From positions 7,768,098 to 7,832,097 of the forward strand of contig NC_047071.1 in assembly GCF_902459465.1 (NCBI RefSeq): DNA of 64,000 bases. The letters are read 5' to 3'. Numbering within the stretch: position 1 is the stretch's first letter; every line of letters begins with the position of its first letter. This DNA comes from Asterias rubens (Eukaryota > Echinodermata > Asteroidea > Forcipulatida > Asteriidae). The position numbers and the translations under genes are program-made. The notes under the pieces are model-generated. The model worked only from the letters and a program-made list of their open reading frames with translations, had not been told where the DNA came from and searched no databases. Of this stretch, positions 1 through 10,355 are shown in pieces.

Positions 1-355
1 CAGAGTGTGGGTTCGAATCCGCAGCCATGACACTGTGTCCTTGAGCAAGACACTTAACCATTGCTTCGTCCTTCGGATGGGACGTAAAGCCGTTGGTCCC
101 ATGTGTTGTGTAACGCATGTAAAAGAACCCAGTGCACTTATCGAAAAGAGAAGGGGTTCGCCCCGGTGTTCCTGGTTGTGGCTGCTTAATGCGCCGTAGC
201 ACCTTGTAAACCCTTATAAGGTGCTAAATAATTGGGTCTCAGAATTCATCACTGCATAACCTATCTTTCTGAAAGTTTGTTTATACTCAGCACCTTGAGT
301 ACCTTGTTTGGTAGATACGTGCGCTATAAAAGACTTCGATATTATTATTATTATA
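1..355 (+). mobile_element. tRNA-derived SINE, head cut by window edge
   Basis: The copy begins with a Pol III B-box-like GGTTCGAATCC. It continues with a body containing CCTTCGGATGGGACGTAAA and ends in an (ATT)n tail near 340-357. The same body and 3' end recur inverted at 23164-23560, where the whole tRNA-like head is present, and as a truncated piece at 24943-25127. Short open frames inside it are not genes. Confidence 0.8.
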
Positions 356-499
356 CCAATGCCTATTTCAAGTTATGATGCACCTAATCTTGCTATCATG
401 GTTATTGCACCTAAAAAGCAACTCAATTATAGCTTCGTTATATCCATATTGTTTCTGCATTCTAATGCTCAGACGGCGTTTCATCCCTATCATCACCAG

Positions 500-1530
500 A
501 CCTAAGACACAGGTTTTATGGGGCAAATCTGTCAGAATGGAACAGAACATCTGTAAAATGTGAGCAGCAGTAGAGCCTTTTGGGTTGACGGCATCTTCAA
601 TTGCGGATCTATGAACCAAGTTTTAAGGGGAAAATCTTTCAAAGTCGCTCACGAATTAGACCCTGACGGCATGGGTACGGGCCCGCTTAAGGGCCCGGGA
701 AAATTTTGCATTCTAGATGCTCTGTGGTGCAATCTTAGGCCAATAAGAGACATACAGACTGGAACAAAACATCTGTAAAATGTGAGCAGCAGTTGAACCT
801 TTTGGGTTGTGTGCGGATCTATGAACCAAGTTTTAGGAGGAAATACTGTCTCTTTGTGAGCACGCGAGTGTAAAACCTTTACGGCATGGTTCCGGGCCGT
901 TTAAGGGCCCGGGAAAATTTTGCATTCTAGATGCTCTGTGGTGCAATCTTAGGCCAATAAGAGGCATACAGAACGGAACAAAACATCTGTAAAATGTGAG
1001 CAGCAGTAGAACCTTTTGGGTTGACAGCAACTTCAAGTGCGGATCTATGAACCAAGTTTTAGGGGGAAATACTGTCAAAGAGTGAGCACGTACGAGTGTG
1101 AAACCTTTACGGCATGGGTCCGGGCCCGCATAAGGGCCCGGGAAAATTTTGTATTTTTAGATGCTCTGTGGTGCAATCTTTAGGCCATTTAGCGGCCAAA
1201 TGGCAAAGAAACAGAACAATGAGGTGTGTGAATATTGTGATCAGTGCTCCACAGTTCCACAGTGCAAAACAGGATTTTCATGATAAAGGTGGTCAAACAA
1301 CACGGGGAACATTAATTTGTATACTGTGTCCCCCACCCTTCGAAAATGGGATGGGGTGGGGTGGGGGTACACGTACCTTCCACTCTTTCAAGGGGGAGGT
1401 GCAAATCTGTCAACGATGGAGCATGCGTGTGAGAAGCTTTTACCGCTCGGGGTGCGGGCCCGATTAAGGGCCCAGGAAAATTTTGCATTTTAGATGCTCT
1501 GTGATGCAATCTAGGGCCAATTTGAGGGGG
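500..1530. repeat. Tandem repeat with GGGCCCGGGAAAATTTTGCAT core, about four degenerate copies
   Basis: The core GGGCCCGGGAAAATTTTGCA recurs near 690, 903, 1135 and 1467. A second block, CATCTGTAAAATGTGAGCAG, recurs near 550, 768 and 985, giving a period of roughly 215-230 bp. Diverged relatives of the core (CACCGGAAAATTTTGTA) lie at about 42195 and 44940, so this is a dispersed family that has expanded locally. No convincing gene lies inside. Confidence 0.75.
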
Positions 1531-1725
1531 GATATTGTGTCATCCTTTGCCCACAGGATTAATGCCCATATAGGGACACAGGGTTTCGTCTTACACAGTG
1601 CAAAACTTGGGCTTCATGATAAAGGTGGTCAAAAAGGTGGGGGGTGGGGGACATTTGATATTGTGTCCCCCACCCTCCAAAAGGTGGGGGGAGACATGTC
1701 CCCCTGTGTCCCCCCCCCCCCCTGA
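1236..1725. repeat. Two copies of a GTGTCCCCCACCC-rich repeat
   Basis: The block with TTCATGATAAAGGTGGTCAA, followed by GTGTCCCCCACCC and a G-rich run, appears near 1277-1370 and again near 1612-1720. The second copy ends in a long C-run (about 1710-1722). The two copies overlap the preceding tandem repeat, suggesting a composite element. Confidence 0.6.
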
Positions 1726-1741
1726 TTGACGCTCATGAATG

Positions 1742-2071
1742 CTCACTTGGTGTATCCCATCATAAAAGCATAAAATAACAAGCCTGTGAAAATTTGAGCT
1801 CAATTGGTCATCGGAGTTGCAAGAAAATGATGAAAGAAAAAACACCCTTTTTGGACGAGTTTGTGTGCTTTCAGATAGGAATAAAAGAATTCTATCTAGA
1901 AGTCTTTTATTATTTTAGTGAGAAATTACCTCTTTCTCAAAAACTACGTTACTTCAGAGGGAGTCGTTTCCCACAAAGTTTTATATTACCAACAGCTCTC
2001 CAATGCTCGTTACCGAGTCAGTTTTTAAGTTAATATTTGTTTTGAGTAATTACCAAACGTGTACCTTCCCT
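1742..2071 (+). mobile_element. MITE family A, 5'-truncated
   Basis: It shares the family A order: CTTGGTGTATC, AACAAGCCTGTGAAAATTTG, GTGTGCTTTCAGAT, ACTACGTTACTTCAGAGGGAG and GAGTAATTACCAA. The right end abuts TTAA (2072-2075). The left terminal repeat is missing and the middle has diverged. Confidence 0.7.
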
Positions 2072-2075
2072 TTAA

Positions 2076-2865
2076 TGATGTGTAAATCAAATGACTTCTT
2101 ACCCCTAAGCTTACATTCTATTGATTCAAGATCAGCTTTCTCTCACCTTAATGGGCTATCATGTGTTTATATCCATCTCACAACAATAGCTGCCACTCTA
2201 ATCATGGTAATGTATGTACTTGTACATCCCCATCACTATCTGTGAAATCTGTTATTATAGCCTTATGCTACTTACTACAACTACCTAACTTTATGTCAAA
2301 AGCGTCATTGGTAAAGTTGACTTGACATCAGGACTCTCTAAATTGACATTATACTTAATCACCCTAATACAGAAACTAGTTTGTCATTGGAATAAACAAC
2401 CCTTTTTATCCAGTTGTACTGTATGTCAGTGTATGCAGTCTGTAGTGTGGCCGTGCGATCAGTGAAGGAGATAGAAAGTTTGGTATTTTTGTCAATTAAA
2501 TAAAATTAGGTTCATTCTGCCCCCTGATGTAAGAAAATTTCAATTCTGGAATGCATAGGCCTATTTTATAATGAAATGAAACATTCAAGGATAGCATGTT
2601 TATTAATTTTGGCATCATACATCCAGCGCCTAGTCAATCAATATGGAACAGTGATCGTCATCAATCATTTTAAAAGACCAATATTGAGTATTTTGACCTA
2701 AATTAAACTGCAACCAATAACTTTCCAACCCTCCCCCAAGTTGGTTTCAATTAGGCCTAATGTTCGACCTAGCTTTGATTAAATACCAAACAGTGTTTTT
2801 TTTTTTTTTTTTTTCAATCGAACAGCTTCATGCCCAATACATTGTACTAAGAACTGCAGGACGCA
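2076..2865. other. Gene-free AT-rich stretch
   Basis: I see no exon with flanking splice signals and no recognised repeat here. It includes a poly-T run at about 2796-2815. Confidence 0.5.
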
Positions 2866-2985
2866 TTAAAGGGACACAATGCCTTGGATCGAGCGAGATG
2901 GTCTACATGTATGAAAAGCACTTGGAAATATATGAAAAAATTCTTCAAACATTAGAGTATGTTTATGAACAATAAAAAAAAAATT
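2866..2985 (+). mobile_element. Diverged end of a MITE family C-like element
   Basis: TTAA at 2866-2869 is followed by AGGGACACAATGCCTTGGAT, close to the family C terminus (AGGAACACGTTGCCTTGGAT). The interior soon diverges and no opposite end was found. Confidence 0.5.
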
Positions 2986-3189
2986 AGTAATTGTTTGTAA
3001 CGATTTATTTAAAAAATTAATAGATAAAGTTGTTTGGGGGGTGACTCCGCCTACCCCTTTTGTGACGTCAATGGAGGCAGGACTTTGCCTCGATCGAACA
3101 TCGAACACACGTACGTGCAAGTCCTAGTCGTGAGTTTGTTTATTCGAAAAAAGTTTTTTTTTTCCTAGCATTTTCCTGGCAAGGACGAC

Positions 3190-3358
3190 CAGGTGTAATG
3201 CTGCTGGATGCAGCAAAACAACTAAAGATGGGGTCAGTTTGCAAAGTGGTCCGGTCCGACGCTTTTCCAGCGTTGCGCAGCAAACACTTTGAGCCGTCGT
3301 GCTTTGAGAATCCAAAATACACCACACATTTTGACATGAAGGGAAAAGTTCTTTTCTA
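3190..3358 (+). pseudogene. Relic of a THAP-type zinc-finger domain
   Basis: Read in two frames, the stretch gives CNAAGCSKTTKDGVSLQ (about 3196-3246) and then SKHFEPSCFENP (about 3281-3316). These match the start and end of the THAP DNA-binding domain, whose pattern is C-x(2-4)-C ... C-x2-H-F. The middle is shortened and the frame shifts between the two parts. The residue before SKHF, normally a zinc-binding cysteine two places before the histidine, is arginine (CGC), and a stop follows soon after. This is a broken copy, from either a THAP host gene or a P-element-like transposase. The family assignment is from memory of the motif. Confidence 0.45.
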
Positions 3359-3839
3359 AAACCTGACGCCATCCCAACATTTTTTCCTTCTAGTCACTAG
3401 TGGGAAGTCAAAGAAGGTACCTGAATGATGTAACGAACCTAAAGGAGCGTTTGCCTAACATGAACAAAATCGGGTATTTTTTCAACTTTGAGGTCATGTT
3501 TTTAGCTTGCGCCAAGCGTCACTATCCTGTGTTGGCACTGCATGTGATTCACCTTGCTGGGTAATCTGAGTGGACCGTCCACACAGCAGCCATACAGTTC
3601 GCGCAGTCTGCTCCGTGATCGTAGTTCTGTACAAAGGCATCATACCGATCAGGTATCCAGACGTAGTGTACGGGGCCAGACTACATATTTTCTCTTTAAA
3701 TAACGCACCTCGATTTACGTCACGAACAGTGCCCTCTCGGGTGGACCCTACTTTAAAATTTGTTAATAAAATGGAAACTAATTTTTTAAACCTTGGTTTA
3801 CTGTTTAATTCATATTTCACTCATCAAACACACATTTTT
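3359..3839. other. No gene recognised
   Basis: Open frames of 90-108 codons occur on both strands (around 3494-3842), but neither resembles a known family and neither has a clear splice or start context. I read them as chance. Confidence 0.4.
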
Positions 3840-3949
3840 TAGTGACAAAAGCTTTATTTGGCAAAATACCACTTCCAGGTGACTTTAAGCGAAATTTTTT
3901 TTAAAATTATGCGTCTGGCCTATGGTTAGAAACTAGAAAGATGTTTTAA

Positions 3950-4303
3950 AGCCATTGGACCCTTTCGGTACAGAAAAAAAAAAGTTCACAGATTTACAAA
4001 TAACTTACAGGGTTTACAGAAGGTAGTGGTGAAAGACTTCCCTTGAAATAATATTGATGAATGCTTTACTTTTTGAGAAAACAGTAAAACAATATCGATT
4101 CTCGCGAGAATTACGGATTTATTTTAAACACAACATGACACGGTGAAACGCTCGGATACACGGGTAGATTTTCCCGCTATTTTCTCCAGACTCCGATGAC
4201 CGATTGAGCCTAAATTTTCACAGGTTTGTTATTTGATATAGAAGTTGTGATACACGAAGTGTTGGCTTTGGACAATAGTGTTCACCGAAAGGGTCCAATG
4301 GCT
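3950..4303 (+). mobile_element. MITE family B, complete, nested in family C
   Basis: The terminal inverted repeats AGCCATTGGACCCTTTCGGT and ACCGAAAGGGTCCAATGGCT are flanked by TTAA at 3946-3949 and 4304-4307. The flanks (TATGGTTAGAAACTAGAAAGA on the left, AAAGTAGATTTAAAATAATCC on the right) match the interior of family C, so B inserted into a C copy at an internal TTAA. No coding capacity. Confidence 0.85.
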
Positions 4304-4307
4304 TTAA

Positions 4308-4527
4308 AAGTAGATTTAAAATAATCCACATAGGCCTAATGATTGGTTTTCAGTTTACTACTAACACAGGAGGTCAGCCAAATTTTACTCTACAAGTAAA
4401 GTGCCATAAATTGCCTTGTGTGGATCATTTATAACATGTGCATCTTTCTAACCACGCATTTCATTACGAACGGTTACAAACTCTTTTGATAGCCTAACTC
4501 GCATGATCAAAGGCAACGTTTCCATTA
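4308..4527. mobile_element. Decayed right half of a MITE family C copy
   Basis: It contains the family C blocks GTGTGGATCATTTATAACAT, CATCTTTCTAACCACGCAT and CAAAGGCAACG in order, heavily mutated. The left half lies before the nested family B element. Confidence 0.55.
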
Positions 4528-4689
4528 GTAAGACGAACGAAATACAAGACCAAAATTACTTTAAACTAACAGTTGGCCTTCAACCAAGTTGGCTAATCCA
4601 CAGCGTTTTCATCTCCCTACAATCACATCTAGCCAGACTGTTAGTTAAACAGGTGGTTGGCTAGTTGCAATCATTAAAAACCTGCAAAC

Positions 4690-4912
4690 CTTGGCCCAAT
4701 TTCATGGCTCTGTTTACCGCCGAACTCTGCGATCATGATTCCCCGCTTACGTGCAAGCGCCGAATGTCTGCATGAGCCTTGTAAGTGTAGAATGCCTAGA
4801 AACGCGGATTCGCCGCTACCCTGTGAAATACGTTTGCCGTAAGCACACAGAATTCCCTGCTTCCGTAAGCGCCGGTTCTGTAAGCAGAGCCATGAAATTG
4901 GGCCCTGTAATT
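4690..4912. mobile_element. Palindromic MITE family D
   Basis: The ends are inverted copies (GGCCCAATTTCATGGCTCTG and CAGAGCCATGAAATTGGGCC), with further palindromic blocks inside (CGCTTACGTGCAAGCGCCGA, GCTTCCGTAAGCGCCGG). A second copy lies at 17908-18161. No coding capacity. Confidence 0.8.
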
Positions 4913-4928
4913 ATCCCAAGGTGGAGTT

Positions 4929-5042
4929 TGATTGTAGTATCCAATACAGATTCAACCATCCATCAATGTGATGGCCAGGGAGCATGATTGCAGTATCCAA
5001 CACAGATACAACCATCCATCAATGTGATGGCCAGGGAGCATG
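4929..5042 (+). repeat. Tandem duplication, 56-bp unit, two copies
   Basis: Two nearly identical units start with GATTGTAGTATCCAA and GATTGCAGTATCCAA and both end with GATGGCCAGGGAGCAT. Confidence 0.85.
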
Positions 5043-5214
5043 GAGGATTACGAATTTCACAACTAACTAAACAGGTCAATAGCACAAAGTTTGTATGTTG
5101 AACATGTTGTACAGTACATTATTTAAAAGCCACAGACAGAACGATTAACCCATGGCACCCACAGCAATTGCCATGCTACCCAGTGCAAAGTTCCAATATA
5201 AATTTACATTTTCT

Positions 5215-6235
5215 TTTATACACCAATTCAGGAGCACCGTGCGCCATTGCTGAGGTGTACATGTGCTTAGTTTTGTGCACAAAGACATGAGGAAATCATG
5301 TTTCTTTTTACTCTATATGGACATTGTGAAGGTACTACTTTATATACCGCTGCCACATGTAATAATACTATATCGGTAGACATATATTCTGGAGTAATGT
5401 ATTGATTTATTATTGACGTGACTGATTCATACAAGATACAAGATTACTGTTCTTGCATTATGTGACAAAATTTACATCATTGGATCTCGCACATTGAAGT
5501 ATTTTGTACCAGTGTTTTCAATTTTTATTGATTCCAATATGCCCAGACAGTCCTTCATTTAGCAAGCCATCTTATTATATGAATTCCTCGAAAAAGGGAG
5601 GATGTGAAGGTACTACTTTATATACACAGCGCAGTAATATACCGTGACCTCAATACGTCACTAGGTCGATCCAGGTACTCTGCCAGAAAACAGTAATCTT
5701 GTATCTTGTATGAATCGGTCACGTCAATAATAAATCAATACATTACTCCAGAATATAATGTCTACCGTAACCGATATAGTATTATTACAGACATGAAATG
5801 TTTTCCTCAACAACTATCACATTTTCCTTAACAGGACATCATGATATACTAATGAAGATCACTGACTACAAAATTTGCAACTAAATAGAAACCGAATCAT
5901 CTTGAAAACGGTGCTTGTCTTAGGTGAATTAGGGGAAAAAGACGCAGAAACTGCATACAATAGTCACTAAAATAAAATGTTGTGAGAATTTCAGTACTTT
6001 CCTTTGTGCTTAATTTAAAAAAACAAATAGCAAGAATGTAGTAAGTCGTCCATGCAGCCATGTCAGAAAAATCGCATAGATTGTTGAGAAAGACATTAAA
6101 TTTCCATAAAAAGAGAAAAGAAACATGATTTCCTTATGTCTCTGTGCACAAAACTAGGCACATGTTACCTCAGCAATGGCCGCGTTGCTCAACACTTGCG
6201 CGCCCGGTGCACGCCTGAATAGGTGTATAGAAGTG
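5215..6235. mobile_element. Long-inverted-repeat (foldback) element, about 1 kb
   Basis: The outer arms (about 5218-5312 and 6112-6230) are inverted copies containing CCATTGCTGAGG and TTTTGTGCACA. The inner arms (about 5360-5460 and 5692-5795) are a second inverted pair containing GAGTAATGTATTGATTTATT. The left outer arm lacks part of the sequence present on the right. No open frame resembles a transposase. Confidence 0.7.
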
Positions 6236-6933
6236 CCCCTTACCGAAGGAAATGTGCTGTTCGCCTTCAATTCAAGAGGGAAGTTCAATGTCTGAAAAAC
6301 CGTTTGCATTTGGGCACAATGGCAGTTGTGTTTACTGTAAATCAATCTCTTCAGTTGAGTACACATTGCTGCAGTGTTAGTCAATATGACTAACCACAGA
6401 CTGGGCTCAACCATTGTCAACTGGGTTTGGTGGGTCACCCAGTTCTGTCTGTCGAAACAGCTCTGCATGAGCTACACATTGTGGAAATCCAATATTACTT
6501 CAGAATGCACAGCGAATAGTGTTAACTGGGTACTCCAAATCGGAAAGTAACGTGTACGTGTGACTGTTGTGTGAGAACTTTACTCAATGTTATTGTTAGA
6601 TAACCATGTAGACTAGCCCCACTTTCTGTGGCCAAGCTTGATATTTTGTCTGCACAAATCGCCTCACATGTGGCTGTTGACTTTAGCCCGACTGTACATG
6701 TGTACGTATGCATCGCTCCATTGTTTACTTTTCTAGATTACAATTGTATCTAGTCAAGTGATCTTAAACGCTGTCACAGCATCTGGAGCCACTGGCCATT
6801 GGGTCCTTTTTTTAAAAGCTACGGCACATTCCTGAATCGCATGTGGCCAATTGAATTCAGCCAGGAGGGTTGCGTTAAATTATTGCAACTACTTGGCCAC
6901 AGAAGTGGGACAAATCTTTAAGCAAATCTGGGT

Positions 6934-7025
6934 TAGTTGCGATAACGGAACTCTTCTCCGGACGGCCGAGAGGCGGACGTTGACCTCTCAGCCGTTGGGA
7001 GAAGGGTTACGTTATCGCAACTAAT
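6934..7025. repeat. Inverted repeat, about 38-bp arms
   Basis: GTTAGTTGCGATAACGGAAC is mirrored by GTTACGTTATCGCAACTAA, with a GC-rich centre that also pairs (CCGAGAGG with CCTCTCAGCC). This is probably a very small foldback element. Confidence 0.7.
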
Positions 7026-7200
7026 TCGGGTTTATGTATTGCTGAAAGAACAAGTTGTAGTAGTCACTACAGATGTTTCTTCCATGAATGGCTTCAACGG
7101 GAAACCATACTTTCTTGTTTGCCGTGAAAACAGGAAAAACTCAAAACAAATGGGGCCAGTTGAAGTCATCGAAGATCGGTGTGTGGTGTGAACATTTCAA

Positions 7201-7678
7201 GGGTCCTACTACTTGCCGTCAACTCGCCGTCAACTCACTTGCGCCGTCAACTCGCCGTCAACTCCTCCAATATACATTTAAAATCCACAAAAGAAGCATA
7301 GAACTGTAAAGTATCAGCTCAAAGAGCATTCGCGTAAGTTTTAGGTCATATTTTGGAATAATAATTGATTTTTTTTCTCTTAAAAAAAAATTCTCGAAGC
7401 CGAAAAACTGTCGGCCGCCATCTTGCTTTTTCACAATGATTAGTCTTAGCCGGCCCAAGATGTCAATGATTGGTACTTTTTTTTTATCAACACAAAGTCG
7501 TTTTTGTGAATGAATTTTTACCGAAAACCATGAGAAATATGTAGTATAGCCCAGACTTAACACTTCCGTGCCCCCTTTTTATAGATTTTTCATGTAAATT
7601 TAATGAGTTGACGGCACGAAAATGAGTTGACGGCGAGTTGACGGCAATTCGGCGAGTTGACGGCAAGTAGTAGGACCG
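7201..7678. mobile_element. Foldback MITE with 9-bp target duplication, MULE-like
   Basis: The ends GGTCCTACTACTTGCCGTCA and TGACGGCAAGTAGTAGGACC are exact inverted copies. Each is followed inward by several repeats of CGCCGTCAACT. The same 9 bp, ACATTTCAA, stands directly outside each end (7192-7200 and 7679-7687). A 9-bp duplication is typical of Mutator-like elements; an 8-bp hAT-type duplication cannot be excluded. The open frames inside look non-coding. Confidence 0.8.
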
Positions 7679-7687
7679 ACATTTCAA

Positions 7688-9303
7688 TGTCCGTCAAGTT
7701 TTAATAAATGTTTGCATACTTCATATTAACAAATGAAGATAATTAGGGCATCGGTTGATATGTCACCAATTCAAAGAAAAAGGCATGATAGCGTGAAAAC
7801 TGGTAAGAGGAGGATACATGTAATTTATCGATATTGTACTCTGTAGGAAATTGAACAGTAAAACAAAAAAGAAAAAAAAAAAACAGAATTTGTTTTCAAT
7901 ACTGACCGACTACTTGCATGACTTGAAGTTGGATCATCACTCGGCACTGTGAGTGTGAGGTGCATGGGCGTACTCGATCGTAGAGGCTTGGCTCACCAAA
8001 CATCAACCGAAAATAGAGAGATGGACAGGCTACATACGCAAATTGAGTTACTTGCTTCAACCATGGAGGAATGCTTCAACTCAACAAACAAAGCTAGGTA
8101 GAGCGCCTAGCTAGCACCACTGCATGCAGCAGAGATTAGAGAATGTCCCGTTTCTCCAGACGTAGGTGTACGTTTATAAAACGACCTCTACAGGACCTAA
8201 ATCATGATAAGATAAGTACAGCAACCATTGGGAAATGTAAAACAATTTTGTTGTTTTACTTTGGGTGACACAAACTGACAGCTCTCGTGTGCAGAATTTC
8301 TATCGCCATCATCAAGTCCAGTTGTATTTTTTCCCAAGCTGATAATACTACGCCCTCTTTAGTTTTGAAAGAGACATGTTGGGGTAATAACTTCTCGGGC
8401 GGAAATTTTTTTTTGAGAGGGGGGGGGGTCACCTCCATGGTTCAGGTAAAACTGTGGAGTTATGGAAATGAATGTGTCAAAATCTTAAAACTGTGGAGTT
8501 ATGGAAATGAATGTGTCAAAATCATAAAAAGCCATCCAGCCGGTGTGGCATGAGAATTCACAACCTCATTACGGCGGACTCCCCGTACAAAAAACAACCG
8601 TGATAGTGCCTTCGATCGTTTTAATAATGGGGGACAGATTCGAATCTCCGGCGGACACTGATTCCCGGCCGCGTTTTTTTTTTTCTTCTCCAAACGACAT
8701 TGCAATATTTTTTCCCCTGCCGCTGTGATTGGCTCTTTACGTCAAAATTATGTCATAATGAAATTGGCCTGTTCTTTTACCAAATCATTGCTGTCGACAT
8801 TTTCCCCAATCTGGTCTTCACCATGTAACATCACTCTCATCATGGGGGTGTCGCCCAATAATGACAATCCAATGAGTGAACCGTCGATTTGACGAATGCA
8901 ACCTCTTATTATTCTCCCAGATCTGGGCAAGGCCGGCCTTGGGCTAGCAATTATTCAGTTGAACTTACTTGAACTTACTTGAATCCACCGACGCCATCAC
9001 ACAACTGGGGAGGAGACGGTGGTTCTGGTTACTGGGGCAGACAGCTTAGATAAGCTTAATTTATCCACATGTCCCAAGTTGGCCTACAAACCCGTAGAAT
9101 GTAGTCACACTATAAACACGAACTTGTTCGGGTAACGGGAAAGGCGCGGTTTTCAATGAACATTGAATTTTGAACGCGAGGCTCCTTTTCTGAGTTTAGT
9201 TAGCTGTTCGCTGTGTTGGGCCAGATCTTGATAGCAATATTGACTCATAAGAATGCCATACACGCGGTGTATAAGGCATCAGCAGACCGAGGGAGAATTA
9301 TTG
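7688..9303. other. Gene-free stretch
   Basis: I found no exon with good splice sites. A 40-bp block (ACTGTGGAGTTATGGAAATG...) is duplicated in tandem at about 8449-8526. Short poly-G and poly-T runs occur near 8401-8425 and 8675-8690. Confidence 0.45.
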
Positions 9304-9331
9304 TGTGACCCAACACCGGTGTTGGGTCACA
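9304..9331. repeat. Perfect 28-bp palindrome
   Basis: Each half reads TGTGACCCAACACC with no loop, and the flanks do not pair. It could be the centre of a decayed foldback element. Confidence 0.9.
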
Positions 9332-9889
9332 AAACACACTCAACACATCCCCATGAATTCAGTGTTACAAAAGAGATTGCACTGATTTTGATTAATAACA
9401 AAGTTTTGAAATAATAGGCCTAAGGGAATTATTATTATTATTACGAGACCCTAGAGTATTATGCAGAAGCCTGATCTAGGCCCCCTATAATGGGGCAACG
9501 ACGAAACAATCAATTAATTTTTGATATAAAGCATTTTTTTTTTTTTTTCCAAAAAATAAATAGATTTCAAGAAATGAAGTTAGTCTCGCGTCAGCTGCGC
9601 TGGGGCATGGGGGATTGTGCTGTGCAGCATTCGATAAGAGAACGGGAATCAAATCAAAAGCTCATTTTCATGGCCTTTTAAAGTGAATAGCTATCTTGTA
9701 TGCCTCAGAGACTTTTATATAGACCATGCGTGCGCCCAGAGTGAGTGAGGATCATAGAGTTATAAGAACTAGAGGGCGCACTGGCCTATATACGCGCTCT
9801 CCGGGATGCGCGCAGGCGGCCATTTTCTAAGTTGACAAAACTGGCATCTCATAGCCACTGATCTCTAGGCCTATATACTGACAAAATTT

Positions 9890-10355
9890 ATCTTTTAACA
9901 ATCCGCAACAATTTTATCCAATCTAACAATCCGCAACAGTTTTATTCTATTTCACAATCCGCAACAACATTTTTATTTAATGAGTCCGCAACAAATTTAT
10001 TCTTAGAAATCAGAATGGTACAATCTTCAACAAATTTATCTTTTAACAATCCGCAACAATTTTATCCAATCTACCAATCCGCAACAGTTTTATTGTATTT
10101 AACAATCCGCAACAATATTTTTATTTAATGAGTCCGCAACAAATTTATCCTTATAAACAATCTGCAACCAATTTATCCTAATAAACATTCTGCAACAAAT
10201 TTATCCTTATAAACAATCCGCAACAATTTATCCTTAGAAACAATCCACAAGAATGTATCCGTATAACAAACCACAATAATTTAATCCTTATAAACAATCC
10301 GCAACAAATTTATCCGTATAAACAATCCGCAACAATTTATCCTTATAAACAGTTA
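9890..10355. repeat. Minisatellite, AACAATCCGCAACAA-type units
   Basis: About 15-17 variable units of roughly 27-32 bp share CAATCCGCAACAA followed by TTTATCC. Units vary by small indels, and a higher-order duplication is visible (9893-9975 resembles 10027-10115). Confidence 0.85.
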
